A stretch of DNA of 40,779 nucleotides from Planctomycetota bacterium (GTDB lineage: Bacteria; Planctomycetota; UBA1135; UBA2386). The notes under the pieces were generated by a model that saw nothing but the letters and a program-made list of their open reading frames with translations, did no database searches and was not told where the DNA came from. The stretch covers positions 1 through 40,779 of the forward strand of contig JACKIB010000030.1 in NCBI GenBank assembly GCA_020638695.1, in the 5' to 3' direction. Of this stretch, positions 28,520-35,167 are shown piece after piece. Both the position numbers and the translations under genes were made by a program. Each line of letters opens with the position of its first letter. The first letter of the stretch is position 1.

Positions 28520-28529
28520 TCGCGGGGCA

Positions 28530-29882
28530 CTAGCGGTACACCTCGTGTATGAACGTGCTGCTGACCCCAGTACTGCTCGACACCTGCCAGTAGAACTGCA
28601 GGTTCACGCCGAGCGTCGAAGGCGTGTTGGGGCAAGGTGCCAAGTGCGTGATCGTGTCGACGGGGTTGCTGTTGTTCCGCATGTAGAGCCCGACGAGCGC
28701 CCCTTCCTTGCCCATCCGCACAAAGGCCCCGGCGAACTGGTCGGTGGGTGATTTCGGAGCGCAGTGGTGCGTGAGCGTCATGCGGTAGCGTTCCTCCTTG
28801 TTGTCGTTGCGGGACTCGCGGTGCAGGCCGTACCGGAGATTCAGGTTTGCCACCAGATCGCTGTCGACCGGCATCCCGTTGAGCCGAATGCGCCAGCGAT
28901 GGCGGTCGTCCTGCGCCTGCTCGTCCCGCAGCGGGTCGTCCGCGCAGAGCCCGTCGATGCCGTCGTTCAGCGGATCGATGAACCCGAGGTTGGTCCGAAC
29001 GTACGGCTGGACGCCGAGCTTGTCGTAGTAGGCCCCGCGGTAGTTGTGCAGCGGCCAGACCAGCCAGAGCTGCTTGTTGAGGTCTGGCTCGGTGGTGCTG
29101 AGCAGGATCACGTCGCGGAAGTCGTCCAGCGACAGTGCGTCGATCTCCTCGAACTCGCCGATCCCGAGGTCCACGTGGTTCCGGAAGACAACCGGCATCC
29201 CCCAGTTCTGGCCATCGAACGAAACCCGGAAGATCGTCGAGGGACGCTGGTCAGCCGGCAGGATCTTCCACTCCTGTGGGATTTGGTTGATCGTGGCGAG
29301 GGTCACCGTGAAGTAGAGGTTGATCCCGGTCCACGGCACACCACCGAGCAGCAGTGCATTGAGGTAGCTGTCGACCCCACGCACCTCGGTCAGTCCCATC
29401 TGCCCTGCGTCACGCATCTTGCAAACTTGACCGACCCCGCTCGGCAGATCGCTTCCCGGCATGATGTACGAGTAGATGTTGGCTCCCACCCCGTGGTTGG
29501 CGTCGGCTTGGTACAGCGAACCCAGGCTGCCCCGCGTGGTGCTGGTCACCGAATACACGATGAAGCTCCAGTGGTTGCCCCCGATGTCGGCGCAGCCACG
29601 ACCGCCGCTCCAGTGGGCAGTGATGAACGCCTTGCCGCTGCTGAAGGAACCGATGTCGAGCCCGGCACCGAGCCCATGGAAGATCGCCTGGCGGGTGAAA
29701 CGCGGGTCGATCGCTCCGAACTCGATCGCACCGGCGCTCGCGTTGGCGAACAGGATCTGTTTCGGATCGAGGCTCGCGCCGGATCCGGTGAGCACCACGG
29801 GCGCGTTCATGAAGACCCCCGACAGCGGCTCCTGGGGCGCCACGGCGGTTGTCAGGGACAGGGCAAGCAGAGTCGTGATCAT
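28530..29882 (-). CDS. Secreted protein of unknown function
   Basis: 450 residues. Signal peptide MITTLLALSLTTAVAPQ is short but clear, cleaved near residue 17. Mature part is beta-rich with many aromatic residues (HWSGGRGCADIGGNHW, SLYQADANHGVGANIYSY) and few cysteines. I recognise no domain; the C-terminus (GVNLQFYWQVSSSTG) only faintly recalls the module in other secreted proteins here. The Shine-Dalgarno region is weak. It is 37 bp downstream of the kinase-TPR gene on the same strand and could be the last gene of an ECF-kinase operon, which would make it a candidate target or sensor of that system. Confidence 0.7.
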   Translation of the reverse strand: MITTLLALSLTTAVAPQEPLSGVFMNAPVVLTGSGASLDPKQILFANASAGAIEFGAIDPRFTRQAIFHGLGAGLDIGSFSSGKAFITAHWSGGRGCADIGGNHWSFIVYSVTSTTRGSLGSLYQADANHGVGANIYSYIMPGSDLPSGVGQVCKMRDAGQMGLTEVRGVDSYLNALLLGGVPWTGINLYFTVTLATINQIPQEWKILPADQRPSTIFRVSFDGQNWGMPVVFRNHVDLGIGEFEEIDALSLDDFRDVILLSTTEPDLNKQLWLVWPLHNYRGAYYDKLGVQPYVRTNLGFIDPLNDGIDGLCADDPLRDEQAQDDRHRWRIRLNGMPVDSDLVANLNLRYGLHRESRNDNKEERYRMTLTHHCAPKSPTDQFAGAFVRMGKEGALVGLYMRNNSNPVDTITHLAPCPNTPSTLGVNLQFYWQVSSSTGVSSTFIHEVYR

Positions 29883-29919
29883 GGTGAGACGTCGAAAGGG
29901 GAGCGGGAGCTATGGGGGT

Positions 29920-32451
29920 TCACTTCCCGCGCGGCGAGCCGGAGGCGTCGGTCGGCACCGCCTCCTCGCCGCTCGGGAACAGAGCGCGAGCCACCGCGAC
30001 CAGGCACTGTTGCAGTTCCTGGTCGGTGTGGGCATCGGCAGGGAAACGCTGTAGGGCCTTGGCCATCGCCAAGAGGTGCGCGGGATTCAGCGGGTTGCGC
30101 CGCAACTCGCGCATCAGCACGCGGAGGAACTCCGGTCGCTGGTCGAGCAGCAGCTGGGCGTCGTTCTTGCCGCGCAGCGGCAGACCGCGTTGTCGATCTT
30201 CCGGGGCGACCTTCTCGAGGCTGGCGTCGAAGTGTGCGATGGCGCGGCGGGCCGCGGCGCGGGCCGCTGACTCGTCGCCGCGCGCGTAGCTCGCGACGTA
30301 GCGGTGTGATTCCACGTAGCCCTTCAGGAAACTCTTGTGCCAGGGCTCGACCAGATAGCCGCGCTCGGGCATCGCTTCGGCGAGTCGCATCGCGCCGTCG
30401 AAATCACCGCGCTGGCTCTTGGTCTGCACCAGCTGCACCACCGCGTTGAGGTTGCCCGGCCGCAGCGCCGCGGCGCGCGCCAGGTGTTGCTCGGCGGCAG
30501 CCAAGCGGCGCAGCGCGCGCAGCGCACAACCGAGGTTGAAGTGGGCGCCGAAGCTCCCGCACAACCGCGCGGCCTCGCGCAGCGGCTGCACTGCAGCGGC
30601 CGGCTCGTGCAGACCGAGGCTCGCGGCACCGTCGAAGTACAGCGTATGGGCGGTCGCGTGGCCCAGCTCCGCGGCCAACTGTCGGGCCTGTTCCCGTACG
30701 CGCTCGAACTCGGCCGCTTCCGATCCACTGGCGCGCAGCGCATGCCCGAGGTTGAACCGCACGTTCAGCCCCAACAGGCGCGCCGCGAGCAACCGAGGTG
30801 CCTTCTCCAAACTGCGCTGCGCGGCCTGGTTGTCCTTGCGGCGTGCGGCGTGGAACGCGGCGACGAAGTGGTCGATCTCCTGTTGCGGTGCAGGAAGCCC
30901 GTCGAGCGACACCGCTTCGATCCCACGCTGTGCGGCGGGCACCGCGCTGTACCGCGCTACCACGGCGTCGAGGTACGGCGAGCCTTGGTGCTCGGCCAGC
31001 CAGCGCAGATCCGCGAGGGACGCTGCGTGGTTGCCGTCGTCCTGGTGGAGCGCCGACCGCAACATCCGGGTGTGGACATCATCCGGACGCAGATCGAGGA
31101 TCTCCGACATCCGCCCGATGTGCTGCCGCCGCTCCTCGGGATCGAGCTGCAAGCGACCGAGCAGAGTGCCCTCGAGCGCTACCGACGGCGGCAGTGCAGC
31201 GACCAGCGTCCAGTAGCGCCCTTCCGCAGCGACGCGAGCGCGCTCCCGCTCCCCCTGCCACAAGACGGTGAACACCGCCGTGGCGGCGACCGCCAACAGC
31301 ACCCCAGCGGCGCCGATCCACGGCCATGGACGCGCGCGGATTCGCCGCAACCGCCGCGTGAGCGGCGACAAGGGCCGCGCCTGCACCGGCAGGTGGGCGA
31401 GGAACGCCCGAAGGTCCGCTTCGAGGGCCGCCATGTCCGAGTAGCGGCGCCGTGGGTCGCGCTCCATCCCCTTCTCGAGGATCGCACAGAGATCGCGCGG
31501 CAGCTCCTTGCGGACACTTCGCGGTGGTGCCGGATCCTCGGTCTGCAAGCGCAGCAGCACTCGATGGTAGTCCCCGTCGTACGGCGGCTGCAGGGTGACC
31601 AGGTGGTAGATCGCCGCACACAACCCGTAGATGTCGACCTGAGCGGTGACGGCCGAAGGGTCGAGGGCCTGCTCGGGCGCCATGTACCACGGCGTCCCGA
31701 GCGTCGTGCCACCGACCGTCAGCGAACCCTCGCCCTCGCGCGCAGCGATCCCGAAGTCGAGGAGGATCGCGCGACCGAGTCGATCGATCAGGATGTTCGA
31801 CGGCTTGATGTCGCGGTGGAACACCCCCACCGCGTGCGCCGAGGCGAGCGCCGAGGCCAGCTGCGCACCCCAGGTCGCCACTTGCGGCAGCCAGTCGAGG
31901 TCGATGCGAGTTCCTTGGAACGTCTCGAGGTCGGACGCGCGCCGCAGCCCACCGTCGGCCGAGCGTTCCACCTGCTCTTCCAGCACCGGCGCCAGCGAGA
32001 CGCCGTGGAGCCGCTCCATCACCAAGTAGTGACCGCTGTGCGCCGAGGTGCCGTGGTCGAAGACCTTGACGATATGCGGGTGGTCCAGCGCGGCGAGAAT
32101 CCGCGCTTCGCGGACGAAGCGGAGCCGCCGCGCCTCATCGGCCAACAATCCGTGCTGCAGCACCTTCACGGCGACGACGCGATCGAGCGACCGATCGCAG
32201 CCGGCGTACACCACCCCCATCGCACCGGCACCGAGGAACTCGTCGAGCGAGTAGCGGTCGTCGAGCACCGTGCCGAGGAGCGGATCGCTGGACACGGCGC
32301 CGGGTAGCTGCTCGTGCACGGCCAGCGCGTCGGCCACCGCGGGAAGCAGCTCCGGGTGCGCGGCGCACAGCGAGGCGAGATCGACCGGCTCACCGTCCTC
32401 GGCGAGCTCGAGGGCGCGCTGCACGTAGGCGACTATCTGCTCTTCGCTCAT
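29920..32451 (-). CDS. Membrane-anchored Ser/Thr kinase with C-terminal TPR-like region
   Basis: 843 residues. Kinase domain about 65-350: LGAGAMGVVYAG loop (73-84), Lys96, catalytic HRDIKPSN with Asp214, DFG Asp232, TPWYMAPEQ. One transmembrane helix at about 378-397. The remaining ~440 residues are alpha-helical with TPR-like repeats, for example NLGHALRASG, FNLGCALRALRRLAAAEQHLARAA and NLNAVVQLVQTKSQRGDFDGAM. This is the usual planctomycete architecture: cytosolic kinase, one helix, sensory or scaffold domain outside or in the periplasm. The start ATG 32451 is 13 bp after the ECF stop. Kinase residues are complete, so activity is expected. Confidence 0.92.
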   Translation of the reverse strand: MSEEQIVAYVQRALELAEDGEPVDLASLCAAHPELLPAVADALAVHEQLPGAVSSDPLLGTVLDDRYSLDEFLGAGAMGVVYAGCDRSLDRVVAVKVLQHGLLADEARRLRFVREARILAALDHPHIVKVFDHGTSAHSGHYLVMERLHGVSLAPVLEEQVERSADGGLRRASDLETFQGTRIDLDWLPQVATWGAQLASALASAHAVGVFHRDIKPSNILIDRLGRAILLDFGIAAREGEGSLTVGGTTLGTPWYMAPEQALDPSAVTAQVDIYGLCAAIYHLVTLQPPYDGDYHRVLLRLQTEDPAPPRSVRKELPRDLCAILEKGMERDPRRRYSDMAALEADLRAFLAHLPVQARPLSPLTRRLRRIRARPWPWIGAAGVLLAVAATAVFTVLWQGERERARVAAEGRYWTLVAALPPSVALEGTLLGRLQLDPEERRQHIGRMSEILDLRPDDVHTRMLRSALHQDDGNHAASLADLRWLAEHQGSPYLDAVVARYSAVPAAQRGIEAVSLDGLPAPQQEIDHFVAAFHAARRKDNQAAQRSLEKAPRLLAARLLGLNVRFNLGHALRASGSEAAEFERVREQARQLAAELGHATAHTLYFDGAASLGLHEPAAAVQPLREAARLCGSFGAHFNLGCALRALRRLAAAEQHLARAAALRPGNLNAVVQLVQTKSQRGDFDGAMRLAEAMPERGYLVEPWHKSFLKGYVESHRYVASYARGDESAARAAARRAIAHFDASLEKVAPEDRQRGLPLRGKNDAQLLLDQRPEFLRVLMRELRRNPLNPAHLLAMAKALQRFPADAHTDQELQQCLVAVARALFPSGEEAVPTDASGSPRGK

Positions 32452-32464
32452 CGACGGAGACGCT

Positions 32465-33133
32465 TCAGCTGTTGGACTCCGGCTTGACGCCGCGCGTCAC
32501 CAAGCGGACCAGCAGTTTGGCGTGGGCTTCGTGGAACGCCTTGCGCGCCGCGTCACTGCTCGGGAACCCGAGCTCCTCGGCGATCGCCGCGAACGAGTTG
32601 CCCTGCTCGATGCGCCGCCGCAGCAAGAGTCGGTGGCGGCGGGGGAAGGACTCGAGCACGTCGAGATAGATGCCCAACTTCTCGTGAACCGCGGCGCTCC
32701 GCCACGGCGCCGCACCCGAACTCGGCGGCTGGAACGCGTCGGCACTGGTCTGGTCGGCCCGCCGGCGAGCGTCGCGCCGCGCGGCACCGTGGTAACGCAT
32801 CATGTCCAGCAGGCGGTTCTGCACCGCGCTCGCCAAGTAGCGGACGACCGCGTCCTCGCCTTGACCCTCCAGATTCGGCGCGGTGCTCAGGACGCCGAGG
32901 AACACGTCTTGCACCACATCCCCGGTGCTGAACATCGGCCGAAGCCACGGGTTCTTGGGCCGAAACCCGCGCTGCAGCTGCCGGTGGACCAGCTGCTGCA
33001 CTCGGGGATAGACCCGCCGAAGGACCGCGTCGAGGGCACCCGCTTCACCCCGCTGCGCCGCCGCGACGAGTGCCGCGAAGGCCTCGATCTCGTTGCGCGT
33101 GGGGTCGACCATGGGGATGGTGGGGAAGGTCAT
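32465..33133 (-). CDS. ECF-like sigma factor paired with the TPR kinase
   Basis: 222 residues from ATG 33133; ATG 33112 (MVDPTR) is an alternative, favoured if the -10 at 33138-33143 sets the transcript start. Region 2: AVLRRVYPRVQQLVHRQL, STGDVVQDVFLGVL. Region 4: FPRRHRLLLRRRIEQGNSFAAIAEELG followed by PSSDAARKAFHEAHAKLL as recognition helix. It clearly resembles the third ECF factor of this window (33436-34044), so the two may be paralogues. The downstream kinase is likely its partner. Confidence 0.88.
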   Translation of the reverse strand: MTFPTIPMVDPTRNEIEAFAALVAAAQRGEAGALDAVLRRVYPRVQQLVHRQLQRGFRPKNPWLRPMFSTGDVVQDVFLGVLSTAPNLEGQGEDAVVRYLASAVQNRLLDMMRYHGAARRDARRRADQTSADAFQPPSSGAAPWRSAAVHEKLGIYLDVLESFPRRHRLLLRRRIEQGNSFAAIAEELGFPSSDAARKAFHEAHAKLLVRLVTRGVKPESNS

Positions 33134-33137
33134 GACC

Positions 33138-33143
33138 AGTATA
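33138..33143 (-). promoter_or_regulatory. -10-like TATACT before the second ECF gene
   Basis: TATACT on the minus strand, 4 nt in front of ATG 33133 and 25 nt before ATG 33112. A good -10 consensus. A GGGATGACGGA element (33203-33213) upstream recurs close to the third ECF gene. Confidence 0.4.
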
Positions 33144-33435
33144 AGCAGGTGTTGCTGCGGGGCTTGGGCGAATTGCCGCGGCGTGCACCGCGCGCCCACT
33201 CAGGGATGACGGAAGCTCGACAGGGGACCGGAGAGGTTTTCGACGGAAATCCCCGAATGCGGCCGAGCGCCACATTGGTCGCGGGCATCGAGCCGCGGCG
33301 CGAGTTGACGTGGAGTGTCGAGGCCTCCGACCGGCAGAGAGCCGAAACCGCGAGCTGCGGGCACACCGCTCGTCGGGCTGGGGCGAGGCCGCGTCGGGAG
33401 TCTGCGCGTCGGGTCAGGCCCCGGAGATTCCCCCG
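33144..33435. other. Intergenic region between two ECF genes
   Basis: About 300 bp (from 33134) without a supported gene. It contains GGGATGACGGA at 33203-33213, similar to GGAATGACGGA at 34049-34059 before the other ECF gene, and an AGTCTGCGCG at about 33400 that resembles the end of repeat B but without the rest of the element. Nothing else recognised. Confidence 0.35.
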
Positions 33436-34044
33436 CTACCCGTCGAGCCCGCGCGCGGCGAGGCGCACCAACAGCGTCGCGTGCGCCTTGTGGAAACTCT
33501 TGCGCGCCGCGTCCTCCGTGGCGAACCCCAGGGTTCGCGCCAGCTGGACGAACGACTCCTGTCGCTCGATCCGCCCGCGCAGCAACCGCCGGCTCCGCTC
33601 ACCGAAGGTCTCGAGCACTTCGTGGTACAGCTGCACCGACTCCCCGAGGGCCGCCGCGGACGAGGGCGTCGGGTCGACCGCGGGCAGCCGTTCGAAGGCC
33701 CTGGTCGCGTTGTCGGTCTCCCGACGACGCACGTCCCGGCGCGCTGCGCGAAAAAACCGATGGCGGTCGCCGACGGCGCTCCGCACCACCACCCGCGCGT
33801 AGCTGCGCACCAGCTTCCATGTGCGCCCGCGGAATCTGGGAAGCACCACCGCCAGTCGCCCGAGCACCTCCTGCAACAGGTCGTCTCGGTCCTCGCCCCG
33901 CAATTCGAAGAACTTCGGTTGCGCCAGGAGTTGCCGGAGAACTCGGTCGAGTTCGGGCCGCAGGGCCTCGACCAGTTCGGCCACGGCGGCAGAGTCCTCG
34001 TCGAGGTCGCGTACGAGTAGGTGGTCGGGTTCCGCTCGGTTCAC
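33436..34044 (-). CDS. ECF-like sigma factor without adjacent kinase
   Basis: 202 residues from GTG 34044. Region 2: ALRPELDRVLRQLL, GEDRDDLLQEVLGRLAVVLPRF, then RTWKLVRSYARVVV. Region 4: GERSRRLLRGRIERQESFVQLARTLG with helix ATEDAARKSFHKAHATLLVRL. The linker is shorter than in the other factors. Similar in the recognition-helix region to the ECF gene downstream of it. No kinase gene follows directly; the next minus-strand gene is another ECF. The start is placed at GTG because a perfect 7-bp palindrome lies immediately upstream and region 2 begins soon after; the frame is open further upstream without ATG that makes sense. Confidence 0.78.
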   Translation of the reverse strand: MNRAEPDHLLVRDLDEDSAAVAELVEALRPELDRVLRQLLAQPKFFELRGEDRDDLLQEVLGRLAVVLPRFRGRTWKLVRSYARVVVRSAVGDRHRFFRAARRDVRRRETDNATRAFERLPAVDPTPSSAAALGESVQLYHEVLETFGERSRRLLRGRIERQESFVQLARTLGFATEDAARKSFHKAHATLLVRLAARGLDG

Positions 34045-34046
34045 GT

Positions 34047-34065
34047 CCGGAATGACGGATTCCGG
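34047..34065. promoter_or_regulatory. Palindrome at the start of the third ECF gene
   Basis: CCGGAAT-GACGG-ATTCCGG: perfect 7-bp arms with a 5-bp spacer, only 2 bp upstream of GTG 34044. It could be an operator or, in the mRNA, a hairpin limiting initiation. Confidence 0.45.
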
Positions 34066-34186
34066 CGCGCCGAGCGGAGGGGGAACCCGGCCAATGCACG
34101 GACGCGTCCCGTCCAGGGGCGGACGCGTTCGATGAACGCCGGAAGCGACCCTGCGCGTTCGCGTGCCCGGCCCGGAGTCGTCCCGA

Positions 34187-34621
34187 CTATCCCGCAGCCT
34201 CCGCGAACGGGTCGTAGCTGCCAAAGCACCACAGATGTCCCTCGACATCGCGGCAGAGGTAGAGCCGCCCGCCATACGGCTGATCCTCGGGTTGCATGAC
34301 GATGTGCGCACCGGCGGCCGCGGCGCGGGCGCAGTGACGATCGACGTCGTCCACCAACACGTACAGGCTCTGCGTCACGGTCGCATCCGGGCTGGCGGGT
34401 GGTCGCTGGATCGCGCCGAACGGGTTGTCCTTCGCGGAGCCGAGCATGATCATCCCGCGCCCGAAGGTCAGCTGCGCGTGCTCGATCGTCCCACCTTCAC
34501 CGGGGACGACCAAGTGAGGCGAGAAGCCGAACGCGGCACCGAGCCACTCGATCGCCGCCGGTGCATCTCGGTAGGTCAGGGACGGGATGATCTGGACGGA
34601 GTACGGCGCGGGCTGGGGCAT
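34187..34621 (-). CDS. VOC-fold (glyoxalase/PhnB-like) protein
   Basis: 144 residues. Vicinal-oxygen-chelate pattern: PSLTYRDAPAAIEWLGAAFGF at the N-terminus, EHAQLTFGRGMIMLGS in the middle, and LYVLVDDVDRHCARAAAAGA, DQPYGGRLYLCRDVEGHLWCFG at the end. This is the PhnB/glyoxalase-like subgroup; members include metal-dependent lyases and antibiotic-binding proteins but most have unknown substrates. The ATG at 34621 has a TAGGAT 9 nt upstream and no Shine-Dalgarno sequence. Right next to its 5' side sits a complete repeat B element. Confidence 0.88.
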   Translation of the reverse strand: MPQPAPYSVQIIPSLTYRDAPAAIEWLGAAFGFSPHLVVPGEGGTIEHAQLTFGRGMIMLGSAKDNPFGAIQRPPASPDATVTQSLYVLVDDVDRHCARAAAAGAHIVMQPEDQPYGGRLYLCRDVEGHLWCFGSYDPFAEAAG

Positions 34622-34630
34622 GGTGTCTGG

Positions 34631-34636
34631 ATCCTA
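34631..34636 (-). promoter_or_regulatory. -10-like TAGGAT before the VOC gene
   Basis: TAGGAT on the minus strand, 9 nt upstream of ATG 34621. The neighbouring repeat B2 starts at 34639, so the -35 region would be inside the mobile repeat; the element may therefore supply or alter the promoter. Confidence 0.35.
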
Positions 34637-34638
34637 AG

Positions 34639-34797
34639 AGTCTGCGCCACGGAAAGGGCGATTCAGGAGGTGCGTGGATTTCGGCAGAGGTCGACGCCCG
34701 AGAGCGCAACCGAATCGGTGGATTCGGCGAGGCTTTCGGGGGGTGACGGGTGCTGGAAGGCGCGAATCTCATGGGTTGTCATTCCGTGGCGCAGACT
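34639..34797 (+). repeat. Interspersed repeat B, copy 2 (complete, 16-bp terminal inverted repeats)
   Basis: 159 bp bounded by perfect inverted repeats AGTCTGCGCCACGGAA (34639-34654) and TTCCGTGGCGCAGACT (34782-34797). Interior matches B1 closely. No clear target-site duplication. No transposase gene inside, so a non-autonomous, MITE-like element is the best description. Confidence 0.88.
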
Positions 34798-34804
34798 GCC
34801 GGCC

Positions 34805-34974
34805 CGGACTACTCGTGACCGAGCTTCTGCGATCGCGCAAGATCGCTGCTGGCTTCGTCGAACGTCACAACCTCCTCCTCGACGCGGAGGCACCCCGCCT
34901 CCGGGCAGAACCTGCCGTTCTCCGTGCCAGCAACAACCTTGCACGTTCTCGCGACGCTGCTCATGAACAAGTAC
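34805..34974 (-). repeat. Interspersed repeat A, copy 4
   Basis: 170 bp, same strand as A3. Ends CGGACTACTCGTGA (34805-34818) and TCATGAACAAGTAC (34961-34974) form an imperfect inverted repeat. Internal identity with A3 is high, e.g. GCTGCTGGCTTCGTCGAACG. It follows repeat B2 after only seven bases. Confidence 0.85.
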
Positions 34975-35022
34975 TGGCTTTGGGAGTCGTCGCTGACGAC
35001 GCGTGCGGCGGCGGATTCCCCA

Positions 35023-35062
35023 ACGACCCATGCGGTGGGCACGTCCCACCGCGCAGGGTCGT
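35023..35062. other. Strong hairpin in the 5' region of the S9 peptidase gene
   Basis: ACGACCC/GGGTCGT outer stem and TGCGGTGGG/CCCACCGC inner stem with loop CACGT, 14-16 bp of pairing in total with small bulges. It lies about 105 bp upstream of the peptidase start, after repeat A4. Without a U-tract it is not a terminator; an attenuator or regulator site is possible. The rest of 34975-35167 shows nothing recognisable. Confidence 0.4.
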
Positions 35063-35167
35063 CCCGGCGGCACCCCATGCCGGCACGGCAGCGGACGGGG
35101 GAACTGCCGCACGCGGCCCGGTAGAGTAGCAGCGCGGTGTCGGAGGGACAGGCCCCGCTCCGCCGTC

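Noticed and set aside
33395..33415. Possible third copy of repeat B
   Set aside because: Only about 10 bases match the end of the element and the interior is absent.
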